Position numbers and translations under genes: made by a program. Below the pieces are notes generated by a model that had not been told where the DNA came from, ran no database searches, and saw only the letters and a list, made by a program, of their open reading frames with translations. A stretch of DNA of 64,000 bases from Ricinus communis (Eukaryota; Streptophyta; Magnoliopsida; Malpighiales; Euphorbiaceae): the NCBI RefSeq assembly GCF_019578655.1, contig NC_063262.1:10485582-10549581 (forward strand). Direction: 5' to 3'. Shown piece after piece: positions 11,902-22,904 of the stretch; position 1 is the first letter of the stretch; each line of letters opens with the position of its first letter.

Positions 11902-11915
11902 ATATGAACCTATCA
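10634..11915 (-). repeat. Athila LTR (about 1.28 kb)
   Basis: On the minus strand this LTR starts TGATAGG at 11915 and ends GAGACA at 10634, i.e. TG...CA. Inside its first 70 bases is an AT-dinucleotide run (about 11846-11900). It is followed by a primer binding site and gag, and preceded by a polypurine tract, so one LTR is joined to both a 5' and a 3' internal region. Confidence 0.7.
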
Positions 11916-12400
11916 AATACCCCCACTCTCAAACCTTCACTTGCCCTCAAGTAAATAGCAACTTAAGAATTAATCTTTGCAAAATCAATGAAGTAATTCA
12001 TACTCATATTAAAGGTACTATTCAAAAGAATCTCACTAATGCAGAAATTATACAAACTCAAGAAAACTTGAATCATAAGAATTTCTTAAAAGATGTAAAC
12101 TCAATCATAATTAGTCAAAAGATTCAAGTATTCATCATTCATACATGTTTCACAACAAATAGCATAACTTATTATCAATGAATATAATTATGATGTATAA
12201 TCGGAATTATAATAACCTTATTCAAGAGGTAAAACCTTTATATACAAACAAGAGATCAATAGACATTTGTATTTTTCACTTGCTTTGCAAGCTCTTTTAC
12301 TTTAATTTTTTTTCTTTACACCCTTAGATTTTTACTTGATACTCGGGGTTTCTTTCTTTCTTGAGATGTGATGTCTTTTTACGCAAAACTTGGACATTTT
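11916..12400 (-). mobile_element. 3' internal end of an Athila element with polypurine tract
   Basis: Directly before the LTR start, the minus strand reads GAGAGTGGGGGTATT, a polypurine tract where plus-strand DNA synthesis begins. Upstream of it is non-coding AT-rich sequence including the 'cttgagggcaagtg' phrase common just before Athila/Tat 3' LTRs. No coding domain is visible in these 485 bases. The right limit, where the long-LTR copy begins, is approximate. Confidence 0.55.
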
Positions 12401-14241
12401 TCTCATTTTGAAAAGTTTCATTTTGGTCCCCTCCCCCTTCTTCCTTCTTCCCCGATGCCACCACCTCCTTTCCCCACTCATTTTTTTCATTTCCGCTGCT
12501 AAGACTTCCTTATCCCCTCTCCCCTTGCGCTAGCATCCTCCTTTCTATTTTTCTTCTTCTTTTCTTCTCCTTCCTTTATGTCGACATCGCCTTCGACTTG
12601 GGTGGAGTGCTCGCCGCTACCAACCAACCAGAGCGCACTTGTCGCCGCCATGACGTTGATTTGCCCTCAAAAGCTAAGTAGTAATGCTCCTAATGCATCG
12701 CCATCGTGCTAATAGCTGAAAGTCTCATCATGGCAGCATTCCTCCAACCGCCATGTTCGGATCAAGCGCGTCTCAGTGCTTGGCAGCTTATTGATTGGAT
12801 TGCGATTTGGCTGGGATTAGTTTTCGGTAGCAGGCTGTCGCTTTGGATCTTGTTTTCCAAATGTATAATTTGATTTTCGATTTCGGTATAATTTTTTTGG
12901 ACCTAAAAAATTATTTAAAATTATTAGAAGATATTTGGTATATTAAAAATTGCTGATAAATAAATAATTAACTTAATTTAATTAATTAGTAGCTTGATTA
13001 TAGAAATACTGTGGTTTAATTATAGTGGTAATTATTATTTGGTTTTGTAAATTAACGTTGTGAATAATTAAATTAAATGTGAGAAAATTAAAAAATGATA
13101 TAGAATAATTATTTACCCGTTGAATCGTGATAATCGTGAAATAATATTAAGCTGCCAAAAATTATATATATGAATCAAGGTTATTATATTCTGGTCGAAA
13201 ATAATGCGCTAGTGACCCGACTTGTTAAATAATTGGAGAATATTAAGTGTTTTTAAAGCGGGTTCGGAACTCATTTTGAAGTGTAAATGTTCAATATTTG
13301 AGGAGACTCTCACTGCTAATTTTAGTCAAAATTCTCAGATAGTTAATTCTAAGAGTCTAGGCCTAGGATTATTTACTAAGTATTTTATTTTTATTGATTG
13401 CATTATTCCCATGAATAGGTAACCCATTGATTGAAATTCGCTTCACCCCGAGATGTAGGAGTAGAGCAAGGAGGTCATCGGAACTGTGAGTTAAAGTTAT
13501 ATATCCTTTGCATATGTGTCATTGCCAATTTTTATATAGCATTTTTGACTAATAATTGTTATGAATTTTTTTTAGTATTATCATCGTATTAATATATTTT
13601 TTACTATGGATATTCTTTAAAATTTTTATTATTATTTATTATTATGTATTTAATTAATTGATTTAAATTATTATTTATTTAATTGATTTATGGCTTTAAA
13701 TTATTTATTTATTTAATTAATTAAGTTTATGTCTGCAATACATGTTCTATTTAATCTTATTTAATAAGTTATTGAACAATGATAAGATTGCTTGTTACTT
13801 ATATCATTTTCTCATATTATCAATGTTATAATTGTATTATGACTTAGAATGAGACGACAGTAGAATGTGCTACTTGATGGGTTGCATTAGGATCGCATGC
13901 ACACCTGTATAAATCAGAGACATGACATAAGGAATCTTTTTTTTGATGATGTGTGATTGAGTATAACTCTACCGGAAATTTAGTTGCCTTTGGAGGAGGA
14001 AGGTCTAATGAGCTCGTTGCTCTACGGTATGCTACCGCTATATTAGAAATTAAGTGACCAGGCTGGATTTAAGGACTTTGGTTGAGCGTCAGTCCTATTA
14101 GAATAAAAGAGTCGAAAGGCTGCTAGAATTGGGATTAGGGTTCCGCTGAAGTGCTCATCCCATATGAGTTAAAAATTGCATATTTTTAAGTTATACTATG
14201 GTACACACTTATTATTTTATGATATTCTACATTACTTATTA

Positions 14242-14289
<48 letters not shown>

Positions 14290-14706
14290 TATGACTATTT
14301 AATTTTAGATATATGATTTTAACTCACTCCCGAGATTAACTGTCTCAATCTTAATTGGTGACATTTAAGTTTCCACCCGTCTTTCTCTCCTGATAGCTCG
14401 CTCTTATTGTAATTAATTTCTTTCTTTTGCATTTCGAAATATTTGGAATATAGACTCTCCGTAGTAGTGGATCTGAAACTTTACTTTTTATTTTCTTTTA
14501 AGGTCTGTTAGGACTAAGAAAAATTATTAAGTGTTCACGTTGATGGATTTGATCTGACTATGTGGTAACCATGTGAATGAATTGTGTGCGTGTGTGTGTG
14601 TGTTTATCTGAAATATTGACTAGTTAGGCTTGCTATTGGTTTCGGTGGCCTTAAGCCTACCTATTCCCTAGTGCCGGTCACAGGTCCACAGATCAGGTCG
14701 TGATAG
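12400..14706. repeat. Long-LTR copy, inverted relative to 1-8869 (first)
   Basis: This copy runs opposite to those at the left: its right end reads 'ggtttcggtggccttaagcc', 'ccctagtgccggtcac' and TCGTGATA at 14706, the reverse complement of the solo LTR start. Inside are the reversed equivalents of the 'gacgacagtagaat(g)' and 'gaacctaaccccaat' regions and a TA run at 14250-14283. The GC-rich stretch at 12430-12850 corresponds to the GC-rich part of the other copies but is very diverged, so the left limit is uncertain. No gene is seen. Confidence 0.6.
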
Positions 14707-14709
14707 GAA

Positions 14710-17150
14710 AAAAGAACAAAACATTAAGGATGAAGATTTTTATTGTGGCTAGGCTTAATTTGAGAGACTAAATCGCAATTTTCCTTAAAAGAATAAACAA
14801 AAGAAATCACCTCCCTTCCCATTCTTTTTCTTCCTCACCCTACATACCACTCCTCCTTCATTTTCTCCCATTACCACCACTAGTCAGCCACAAAATGCCT
14901 TTCTTTCATCTTTCCACTAATGAATCCTTCCCTCAAATTATTTCATTAGAAAAGTGACGACTTGGAGGAAGAAAGCACCTAAACTGGCTGCCACCTCCAT
15001 CGTCTTTTGGGCAAACCAGTACTAGAAACAGACTTTCCTCCACTGAAAACATCAAAACAACCTTTCCCTCCATTTTTCGTAGCCGGAAGTTGTGTTAAAG
15101 CCTTACCGAAGTCGAAGCTTTCCAGCCTCAATTTGTTGTCTTCCAGTGAGTTATAGGTGAAGATCTTTATGTATTTGGGTTCCACGCATCTTAAGCTTCG
15201 CGTAGACATCTTCATATTCGAATTCGAAGACCATTGACTATACCAACTTTCCAGCATTGGTATTTTTTGGATGCACAGAATTTTGAATTTTTGGCTCAGT
15301 ATAATTTAATCGGACCTTAAAAGTTATTAGATAATATTAAATCTATTAATTGATAGTTTAATTAATTAGTGTGATTAATTATTATCGAGTTTTGTGACAA
15401 ATACTGGCTGTAAATAATTACATTAAATACCGACAAATTATTTTTGAGTTGGTTGTAGAATGAATATTTATGTCGGACTGATTATTATTCATTTTTGGAC
15501 TTTGTTGTTTTGTAGAGTTGGGAAAATAATGCAAATATGGGTGATCTGACTCTGTGAATGATTATTTGAAGTACTTTTAGCAAGCTCAGGACGTGTTCTA
15601 CAGGGATAAACATCCATGTTTTAGGAAAGGTTCTACTGAACTTTCGGTAGAATTTTCAAGTCGGGATCAATTGAAATTTTTAGGCAGTCTAATTCTAGGA
15701 GTTCAAGCCTATGATTAATTATGAAATATTTTATTAATTTAATTATTTTTATGAATAGATAATCTGATAGTTTAGTCAATTCCGCCAGAGGCATAGAAAC
15801 ATCTAGAGGAAATTCGGCAAAACTGTGAGTTAAAATCATATAATCAATTGTATATGTGCCATGTCTATATCCAAATGCAACATTATTTGATTAATTATTA
15901 TTATTATTGTTATCATTATTATTAATTTTATTTTCATTATTGTCACCATCATCATTATCAATATTATTATTATTTCTTTACCATTATATTTATCATCATT
16001 ATTATTATTATTACGAATACTGTATTTTTAAATTTAGTCCGCCATAGCCGATGATATTTGATTTTACTAATTTATATTAAATTAAATAACATTATGACTG
16101 CTTGTGTATCATGTTACTTTCAATATTATTAATGCTATATTTGTAATGTGACTCTAGATGAGACGACAGTAGAACATGCCACCTGATGGGTTGCATCAAT
16201 ACCACGTGCACACCAGTATAAATCAGAAACATGTTATAGAGGCATAATTATGAGATGTGTCATGGACGAGCATAGCTCTCTAGGCTTATGAAATTTTGAT
16301 TTGTTGGAGAAAATGTCCCTAGTCAAGCATTGCTCTCTAGATGCTGGCTGTATTAGTAATTAAGTGATTGGACAAGATTTAAGGACCATGGTCGAGGCTT
16401 GCTCTCTGGGTGCCAGTCTTATTGGAATAAGAGAACCGAATAGCATTGCTCTCTAGATGCTGGCTGTATTAGTAATTAAGTGATTGGACAAGATTTAAGG
16501 ACCATGGTCGAGGCTTGCTCTCTGGGTGCCAGTCTTATTGGAATAAGAGAACCGAATGGCTAATAGAATTCGAGTATAAGGTTCTACTTATGTTCTTGTC
16601 CTATATTTATTAAATTAATTTTTCTGAATTATGGCATGAAACACGTTTTAATTATTTCATGATAGTTTATATTTATTTAAATACTTATTTTATAGCGATT
16701 GTTGTGTTTATTTTGGATTATCTAATTTTAAAACACTCTCGACACTGACAATTTCAAATTTAATTTTTCAGGTGATAATCAAATTTTCTATAATTCCTTT
16801 CATTTTGGCAGCCCGACTCTTACCTTCTTCGGGCTTAACATAACTATTTTTTTGTATTCCTAATTATTTAGATTTCTAGAAACTCAATATTTATATTCAG
16901 ACTTATTTTTTTCATTCAACATAATGAACCACCTGATGATGTATTAATGGTATTATTGCTGATGAACCAATATAAGTTTTATAGTAATTATGAGGGTGAT
17001 GATTCGACAGTGAAATATTGATATATTGGATGAAAATAATATATATTTTATTTGATTATTGATTGGTTAGGATTGCTACAGGTTTTGGTGGCCTTATACC
17101 TACCCATTCCCTAGCAGCTGTCACAAGCACACAAATCGAATCGTGATAAC
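14710..17150. repeat. Long-LTR copy, inverted (second)
   Basis: Abuts the previous copy head to tail and has the same orientation. It ends with 'ggttttggtggccttatacc', 'cattccctagcagctgtcac' and TCGTGATA at about 17148, followed by a second 30-base piece of the same terminal sequence (17150-17183). The family phrase 'ccatggtcgaggcttgctctctgggtgccagtc' occurs in its interior in parts. An ATT/ATC-rich microsatellite lies at 15895-16015. Short open frames here are not supported as genes. Confidence 0.6.
16327..16558. repeat. Near-perfect 116-bp tandem duplication in the LTR
   Basis: The segment starting 'gcattgctctctagatgctg' at 16327 is repeated at 16443, with practically no differences across the unit. 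It includes the 'gaggcttgctctctgg' phrase also duplicated in the copy at 452-617. The high identity means it is recent relative to the decay of the surrounding LTR. Confidence 0.85.
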
Positions 17151-17182
17151 CTACAGGTTTTGATAGCCTTACACCTACCCAT

Positions 17183-17507
17183 TGACCTAAAATTTGAGAA
17201 ATGTAAATTCATCTTTTGGGTTTGATTTAATTGCTATTTGATTCATGAAGTTTATAACTTGTTAGGGGGATTTAACATATGAATAGACTTTTTCTTTAAT
17301 AAATATTTTTAATTACTTTTACTCTTGTTTTCTATTCAAGATAACTTTTTAATTTCACCAAATCAAACAACATTCTATTTGGTAAACATTAGTTGAAGTT
17401 TGAAAATAGTATTTATAATTAAGTCTCCGGCGGAACAATACTTGTACTCATTACTTTATTATTTGATACGATCAATGCATTTTGCCGTGTGTGGGTAGCA
17501 CGCAACA
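17183..17507 (+). repeat. 3' end of a TGATAAGTGC-type LTR
   Basis: The first ~80 bases ('aaatttgagaaatg', 'tttgatttaattgctattt') match 19363-19425, showing that this is the same LTR as at 18191-19429. The end 'cgtgtgtgggtagcacgcaaca' gives a CA terminus at 17507. Such ends are usual for plant Ty3 (Tat/Ogre/Athila-like) LTRs, but no primer site follows; Copia coding sequence follows instead. Confidence 0.55.
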
Positions 17508-18190
17508 ATGAACTTTACCAATTTAAGAGAAACTTGTTTCAATACCTAAAGACCACCAAATTATTAGGTGCAAATGGATATTTAGAAATAAGTTTAATGA
17601 GAGTAAGGCTCTATCACTACGAAGAAAGCTAGATTGGTTGCAAAAAGTTACAACCAAGAGACACGCATTGATTATAATGAGACCTTTACTTTGGTTGCTA
17701 TATTAGAAGCTATTCGAATTCTCTTAGCTTATGCATGTCACATTAATTTCAAATTGTTTAAAATGGATGTGAAAAGTGCATTTCTAAATGGTTTCATTAA
17801 GGAGGAAGTGTATGTTGAACAACCTCGCAAATTTGGAAGTCACAAGTTGCCAAATCATGTATTTAAGTCAATTAAGGCCTTGTACGGTTTAAAACAAGCT
17901 CCTAGAGCTTGGTATGAAAGGCTTAGTTCCTTTTTAATAGATAATAGTTTTTCAAAGGGAAAAGTTGAAACTACTTTATTTGTAAAGAAAGACAAGCATG
18001 ATACTCCCATTGTACAAATTTATATTGATGACATTGTGTTTAGTGCTACTAATGAATTACTTTGGGAGGATTTTGCTAAGTGTATGACTAGAAAATTTGA
18101 GATGAGTATGATGGGAGAGCTCAAATTCTTTCTTGGTCTATAAATTAAGCAAAGCAAGGACATTAACCAATCCAAGTATACAAAGGAGCT
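17504..18190 (+). pseudogene. Ty1-Copia reverse transcriptase fragment
   Basis: Part of a Copia pol gene. Translation starts at once with an 'NNELYQF' block and KWIFRNKFNE, breaks frame at about 17615, then reads openly for 169 codons (17634-18143): 'LVAKSYNQ', 'FKMDVKSAFLNGFI', 'EEVYVEQPRKF', 'YGLKQAPRAWYERL' and the catalytic YIDD near 18018. After a TAA (the 'FLGL-stop' position, normally Gln) it reaches 'SKYTKEL' and stops at 18190 where an LTR begins. Integrase, the rest of RT and RNase H are missing. Confidence 0.85.
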
Positions 18191-19429
18191 TGATAAGTGC
18201 TAAAAGTACTTACTATTGAGCTTTATTTTATATTGATTTTAACTTCAATTGAGTTTGATTTGTTTATTTAAGCTTGATTTTTAGTTGTTTTAGGCATTTC
18301 AAGGATAATACATGTCAAGGAGTAAAACATCAAAAAACATGAGAATCGAGCAAAGAAAAAGCATATTTATCCAAGTTTAGCGTTGACATAGGAATGCCAC
18401 GGGAAGCTACACCCCCATGTCACAATTTGGATTAGATCTAACAAAAAGGCAAAAACTTAATTGTCTGGCATGAGGAGCACACCACCATGTGCCTTGCCTC
18501 AGTGAGTTGTGAAAAGTTGTTGAATGTAAGATGCCTCCATACGGAAAGCTTGCACCGCCATATGCCTTCTCGTGTACATAGACCAAAAAGGACCGAAGCT
18601 AGAAACACTCAAGGAGCTTACACCCCCATGTGGCTTAGCCGTATGACTTGATATTCATTCCACGTTTTCAAAAGTCAATTGACGCCACACCAGCATGTGG
18701 GTAGCCCCTGTGGTCCCCTTGTCAAGTGTTTTAAATTTACTATTTAAGGGTTTTGGTTTAATTTTAAGGGGATTTCGACTTTTACATTACTTTAAGACAA
18801 AGAAGCTTTAGCAATTCAATTTCTTTCAATTTTTTTAGGGTTTTTTTCAAGGTTACTCAAGAAAGAAACATCAATTTCCATCTTTGTTTTCAAGATTTGA
18901 AGATTTAAATTGGAGGGTTTCCTTTGCTTTTCATCTATGAATAGTTTAAGATCTTCATTTTTTATTTCTTCTTTCTTATTTACAATATGTAAAAACTAAT
19001 TTCTTTGCTATTTGGGTGTTGATGAACCCTAACTTGTTTTACATGAATCGATTTAAGTTTGATGCAACTAGATCTTTCCTTTGAGTTGTCTTATTCCTGT
19101 GATTGTTTTATTGTTTATTTCAATTGATAAGTCGATGTATTGATTGGATATTGTTTTCATGAATTGATTAGAGATAACTATTTATGAATTGATCACTTTT
19201 AAGAATTGAGAATTGATTGGAATACTAGAGATAGATCTACAAAATTCTTTGGTGTATAAGTTTCTTAATCTTAATGCATGACCTAAGTGAGTGGGTTTCA
19301 GAAGAGATTCCTTTCCCTCCTCTTAGGAATTAGGGTTTAATCACTTAAGAAAGGTTTTTATCTAAATTTGAGAAATGTCAATTCATCTATTGGATTTGAT
19401 TTAATTGCTATTTGTTTTATGAAATGTTT
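18191..19429 (+). repeat. 5' portion of a TGATAAGTGC-type LTR
   Basis: Begins TGATAAGTGC at 18191, directly after the Copia fragment, and runs 1.24 kb without coding sequence. Its last ~70 bases match the start of the LTR end at 17183. It is cut at about 19429-19434, where the viral primer site begins. Together with 17183-17507 it looks like the two LTRs of one element, each truncated on its outer side. Confidence 0.55.
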
Positions 19430-19434
19430 AACTT

Positions 19435-19447
19435 TGGTATTAGAGCC
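19435..19447 (+). other. Viral tRNA-Met primer binding site (locus 2 left end)
   Basis: TGGTATTAGAGCC differs at one base from TGGTATCAGAGCC, the complement of the initiator tRNA-Met 3' end that primes minus-strand synthesis in this family. It is the first recognisable viral sequence of the locus; host LTR lies immediately upstream. Confidence 0.85.
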
Positions 19448-19634
19448 AAATGGGTTTCAGGAAAGAAACATCATCTGCATAAAAGAGGTTTTAGAATCAT
19501 TTTAACCTGCATCATATCACTGATAAACAAACTTGTTCATTTATGCACAGTAATAAGTCCCGTCTGGTGTAAGGGCAGCAAATCTGGTGGCTTGGTTCAT
19601 GTTTGTTTAGAAAGTTATCTTGATTTATTTTAAA

Positions 19635-20680
19635 ATGAATTTAAAACCTTTTTTTGTAGATCGTCTTCTTTCTTAAACTCTTCTACCTCTGAGTCCTCAA
19701 GGTCTAAAGGTTTAGTAAATAGTGAGAAAATCACTATTGAAGATTTTTCAAAGCATATTGATGATTGGGAAATACCCAAGATTCAAAAGAAGCAAATTTA
19801 TGAGTTTTCAAAGTTTCCTCTCTTCAAAACTGATTTTACTATCAAAACTGAAGAAAGAGATATTCAAATTTCAAAGCCTTTTGAAGAAATTTATCTTTTG
19901 AATCCAAAGACCCTCTAGAAGCATAAAAAAAGACTATAAGTATATTCATATAGGCCTTGTCCAGGTAGGAATAAAGCCCCTTACCAGAGAAGGTTTAGAT
20001 ACTTCCATCTTAGCAGTCCTTAGAGATGCTAGGTTTCCAAATTTCTATGATTCTTTATTAGGTACTGTTGAGTCAAGCCTTAATAAAGGACCAATTTCTT
20101 TCAATTGTTTTTCAAACATTACAATTTCTTTAAATGATAAAAATATTTTAAAGAGCATTATTCTTCAAATAAAGACACATAATTACAAAATACTTGAAGG
20201 ATCTATTCCGATAGCATTGATTTTCAAAATACATTACAAAGCTATGATTTCTGCTTTTGGTTTGAAACACAAACTCCATTCACCAAAAGGAGAAACTTTA
20301 TTCCTACAAATAGATCTTTCCAAATCCAATGCAACCATTCCAAAAACCATTCAATGGAAGGATATCACTCTTCTAGAAGAATGGATCCTTGAAAGTGCAA
20401 CCCAACCTGAATTGCCAAAGCAAATAGACCCAAATACAAATCTCAAAAACATAACCCAGTTTCCAGAAGGAAAAGTAAAGCTTACATTCAACAGGAAATC
20501 AACCTCTTCTAGATTTTCTGATGATGATTCTTCAACATCGACCATAGATATTGGAGGGGTATCAAAAATACCTTCTGTTATTTATGTCCCTTACAAAGAA
20601 CCAACTCCATTACAAACACAACCAAGGTTTTCAACATCTGATATACCAAGCTCAAACACTATATTACAGAATCTTAATTA
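19635..20680 (+). pseudogene. Pararetroviral movement protein (ORF1 N-terminus)
   Basis: Encodes the 30K-type cell-to-cell movement protein at the start of ORF1, about 190 bases after the primer site. The ATG is at 19635. A one-base loss in the T run at 19650 breaks the frame; the N-terminal part then reads to an in-frame TAG at 19916; a two-base loss follows, and the core is open from about 19933. The core has the family block YIHIGLVQVGIKPLTREGL, then LRDARFPNFYDSLLG, SSLNKGPISF and 'TIQWKDITLLEEW'. Ser-rich linker sequence follows. The same TAG is present in the inverted copy at 21.79 kb. Confidence 0.85.
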
Positions 20681-21060
20681 CCAAAGCATATCCCTAGACC
20701 CATCTACAATGAACCAAAGAAAGATGATGATGATACAGAGACTGTCTCTACCCCCTCTTCACCATCACCATCTGCAATAACACAAAATCTAGAAGCATAA
20801 ATCAACATGATTTCAAAAGTTTTTCAAATCAATAAAAAGCTTTTACATTAAGATTTCTATTCAAAGAAAAACCATTCTAAAAAACTTTGATTTTTTAAGC
20901 ATTTTTTATAAGAAAAAGACAGTATTCAAGGGAAATACTATCAATTTTGCATAAAAAACAAGATCCAAATCAAATTTTTTGATTGGTTTCAGATTTATTG
21001 CAAAGAAAATAGTATTTTTTATCCTTTTAAAAAGAGCTTATTAGTCCTGTTACTGTAAGA
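20681..21060 (+). pseudogene. MP-CP linker region, first copy
   Basis: Continues from MP with 'IPRPIYNEPKKDDDD' in a shifted frame (one base missing near 20684) and a Ser/Pro-rich stretch, then several stops. It is a duplicate of 23689-24062, with which it shares two TAA stops (after 'NLEA' and 'KLLH') but differs at later stops. At 21061 the sequence jumps back to the middle of MP. Confidence 0.7.
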
Positions 21061-21748
21061 AAATACTTCCATCTTAGCAGTCCTTAGAGATGCTAGGTTT
21101 ACAAATTTCTATGATTCTTTGTTAGGTATTGTTGAGTCAAGCCTTAATAAAGGACCAATTTCTTTCAATTTTTTTCCAAACATTACAATTTCTTTAAATG
21201 ATAAAAATGTTTTAAAGAGTATTGTTCTTCAAATAAAGACACATAATTACAAAATGCTTGAAAAATCTATTCCGATAGCATTGATTTTCAAAATACATTA
21301 CAAAGCTATGATTTATGCTTTTGGTTCGAAACACAAACTCCATTCACCAAAAGGAGAAACCTTATTCCTACAAACAGATCTTTCCAAATCCAATGCAACC
21401 ATTTCAAAAACCATTCAATGGAAGGATATCACTCTTCTAGAAGAATGGATCCTTGAAGGTGCAACCCAACCTGAATCACCAAAGCAAATAGACCCAAATA
21501 CAAATCTCAAAAACATAACCCAGTTTCCAGAAGGAAAAGTAAAGCTTACATTCAACAGGAAATCAACCTCTTCTAGATTTTCTGATGATGATTCTTCAAC
21601 ATCGACCATAGATATTGGAGGGGTATCAAAAATACCTTTTGTTATTTATGTTCCTTACAAAGAACCAACTCCATTACAAACACAACCAAGGTTTTCAACA
21701 TCTGATATACCAAGCTCAAACACTATATTACAGAATGTTGATTACCAT
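21061..21748 (+). pseudogene. Movement protein core, duplicated copy
   Basis: A second copy of the MP core, equivalent to 20009-20678 and very similar to it, beginning at 'TSILAVLRDAR' and open through 'SRFSDDDSSTSTIDIGG' to 'SSNTILQN'. It starts abruptly at 21061 and ends at 21748 against an inverted viral block. It has fewer frame breaks than the first copy. Confidence 0.85.
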
Positions 21749-21787
21749 CTAAATATACTTATAGTCTTTTTCTTTATGCTTCTAGAG

Positions 21788-22064
21788 GGTCTTTGGATTC
21801 AAAAGATAAATTTCTTCAAAAGGCTTTGAAATTTGAATATCTCTTTCTTCAGTTTTGATAGTAAAATCAATTTTGAAGAGAGGAAACTTTGAAAACTCAT
21901 AAATTTGCTTCTTTTGAACCTTGGGTATTTTCCAATCATCAATATGCTTTGAAAAATCTTCAATAGTGATCTCTTCACTATTTACTAAACCTTTATGCCT
22001 TGAGGATTCAGAGGTAGAAGAGTTTGAGAAAGAAGAAGATCTACAGAAAAAAGGTTCTAAATTC
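21788..22064 (-). pseudogene. Movement protein N-terminus, inverted copy
   Basis: The minus strand encodes the MP start 'MNLEPFF' at 22064, a Ser-rich stretch, 'ITIEDFSKHIDDW' and 'FKIDFTIKTEERDIQ', ending at TAG (about 21790) and continuing in frame after it for a few codons up to the breakpoint. Here the N-terminal frame is unbroken, which shows that the TAG is in phase with the MP core in this copy. Confidence 0.75.
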
Positions 22065-22253
22065 ATTTTAAAATAAATCAAGATAACTTTCTAAATAAAC
22101 ATGAACCAAGCCACCAGATTTGCTGCCCTTACACCAGATGGAACTTACTACTGTGCATAAATGAACAAGTTTGTTTATCAGTGATATGATGCAGGTTAAA
22201 ACGATTCTAAAATCTCTTTTATACAGATGATGTTTCTTTCCTGGAACCCATTT

Positions 22254-22266
22254 GGCTCTGATACCA
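22254..22266 (-). other. Viral tRNA-Met primer binding site, inverted copy
   Basis: The minus strand reads TGGTATCAGAGCC, a perfect match to the initiator tRNA-Met complement. It lies about 190 bases before the MP start and about 80 bases after the point where the plus-strand locus ends. Confidence 0.85.
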
Positions 22267-22596
22267 ATATGAGACTAACAAGTTTCTGGTGTGCAGGATC
22301 CTCAGACAAGGCAAGCATAGAGCATACGCTTGTCAAATCTTAAATAAGAATGGAAGATAAGATGACAAATTTTATTAATAGATGAACAAATATACAAATT
22401 TTGGAATAAAAGTTTTAAAATGAAAGCTTTAAACAAAAAAATATAACTTACAAGAGTAATTGAATACAAGAGGAAGGTGGTTTTCTTACTATCACTCTCA
22501 CATTCTCTCTTTTCTCACTATATTTCTAATGGTATGACTTGAAGAATACAAGAGTCTCTTGTTATTTTTCAATCTGCCTTCTTCTTTAGAAAACTC

Positions 22597-22610
22597 CTCT
22601 ATTTATAGAG
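22597..22610 (-). promoter_or_regulatory. Pararetroviral TATA box, inverted copy
   Basis: Palindromic TATA block CTCTATAAATAGAG on the minus strand, between ORF2 and the primer site, with the 'gaggggctccacgtc' unit upstream at about 22670. Confidence 0.55.
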
Positions 22611-22904
22611 GTCTTCAGCCTTGAAGCTTCATAATTGAAGCTTTGGATGCTCTTCATAGTGGAATGAGGGGCTCCACGTCTTTTGGATGTTTTTTGAAAA
22701 TGGAGTGAGGGGCTCTATGACTTTTGCAGAAGTTGTCTGCCACGCTTGAGGAATCTTTTTCTTTTAAAAAAGTAGAGGTGCAGAGTCTTTTGTCTTTTCT
22801 TTCTAAATGAGTCCCTTTTTCTATTTTTATTAGGCATTTGGCCCATTACATAAATATTTTAGGCTGCCATTTCTGGTTTTCAACCCAAGGGCTTTACAAA
22901 GATG

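Noticed and set aside
14250..14283. TA run as a promoter or viral junction
   Set aside because: It lies within an LTR copy with no viral sequence beside it; a simple microsatellite.
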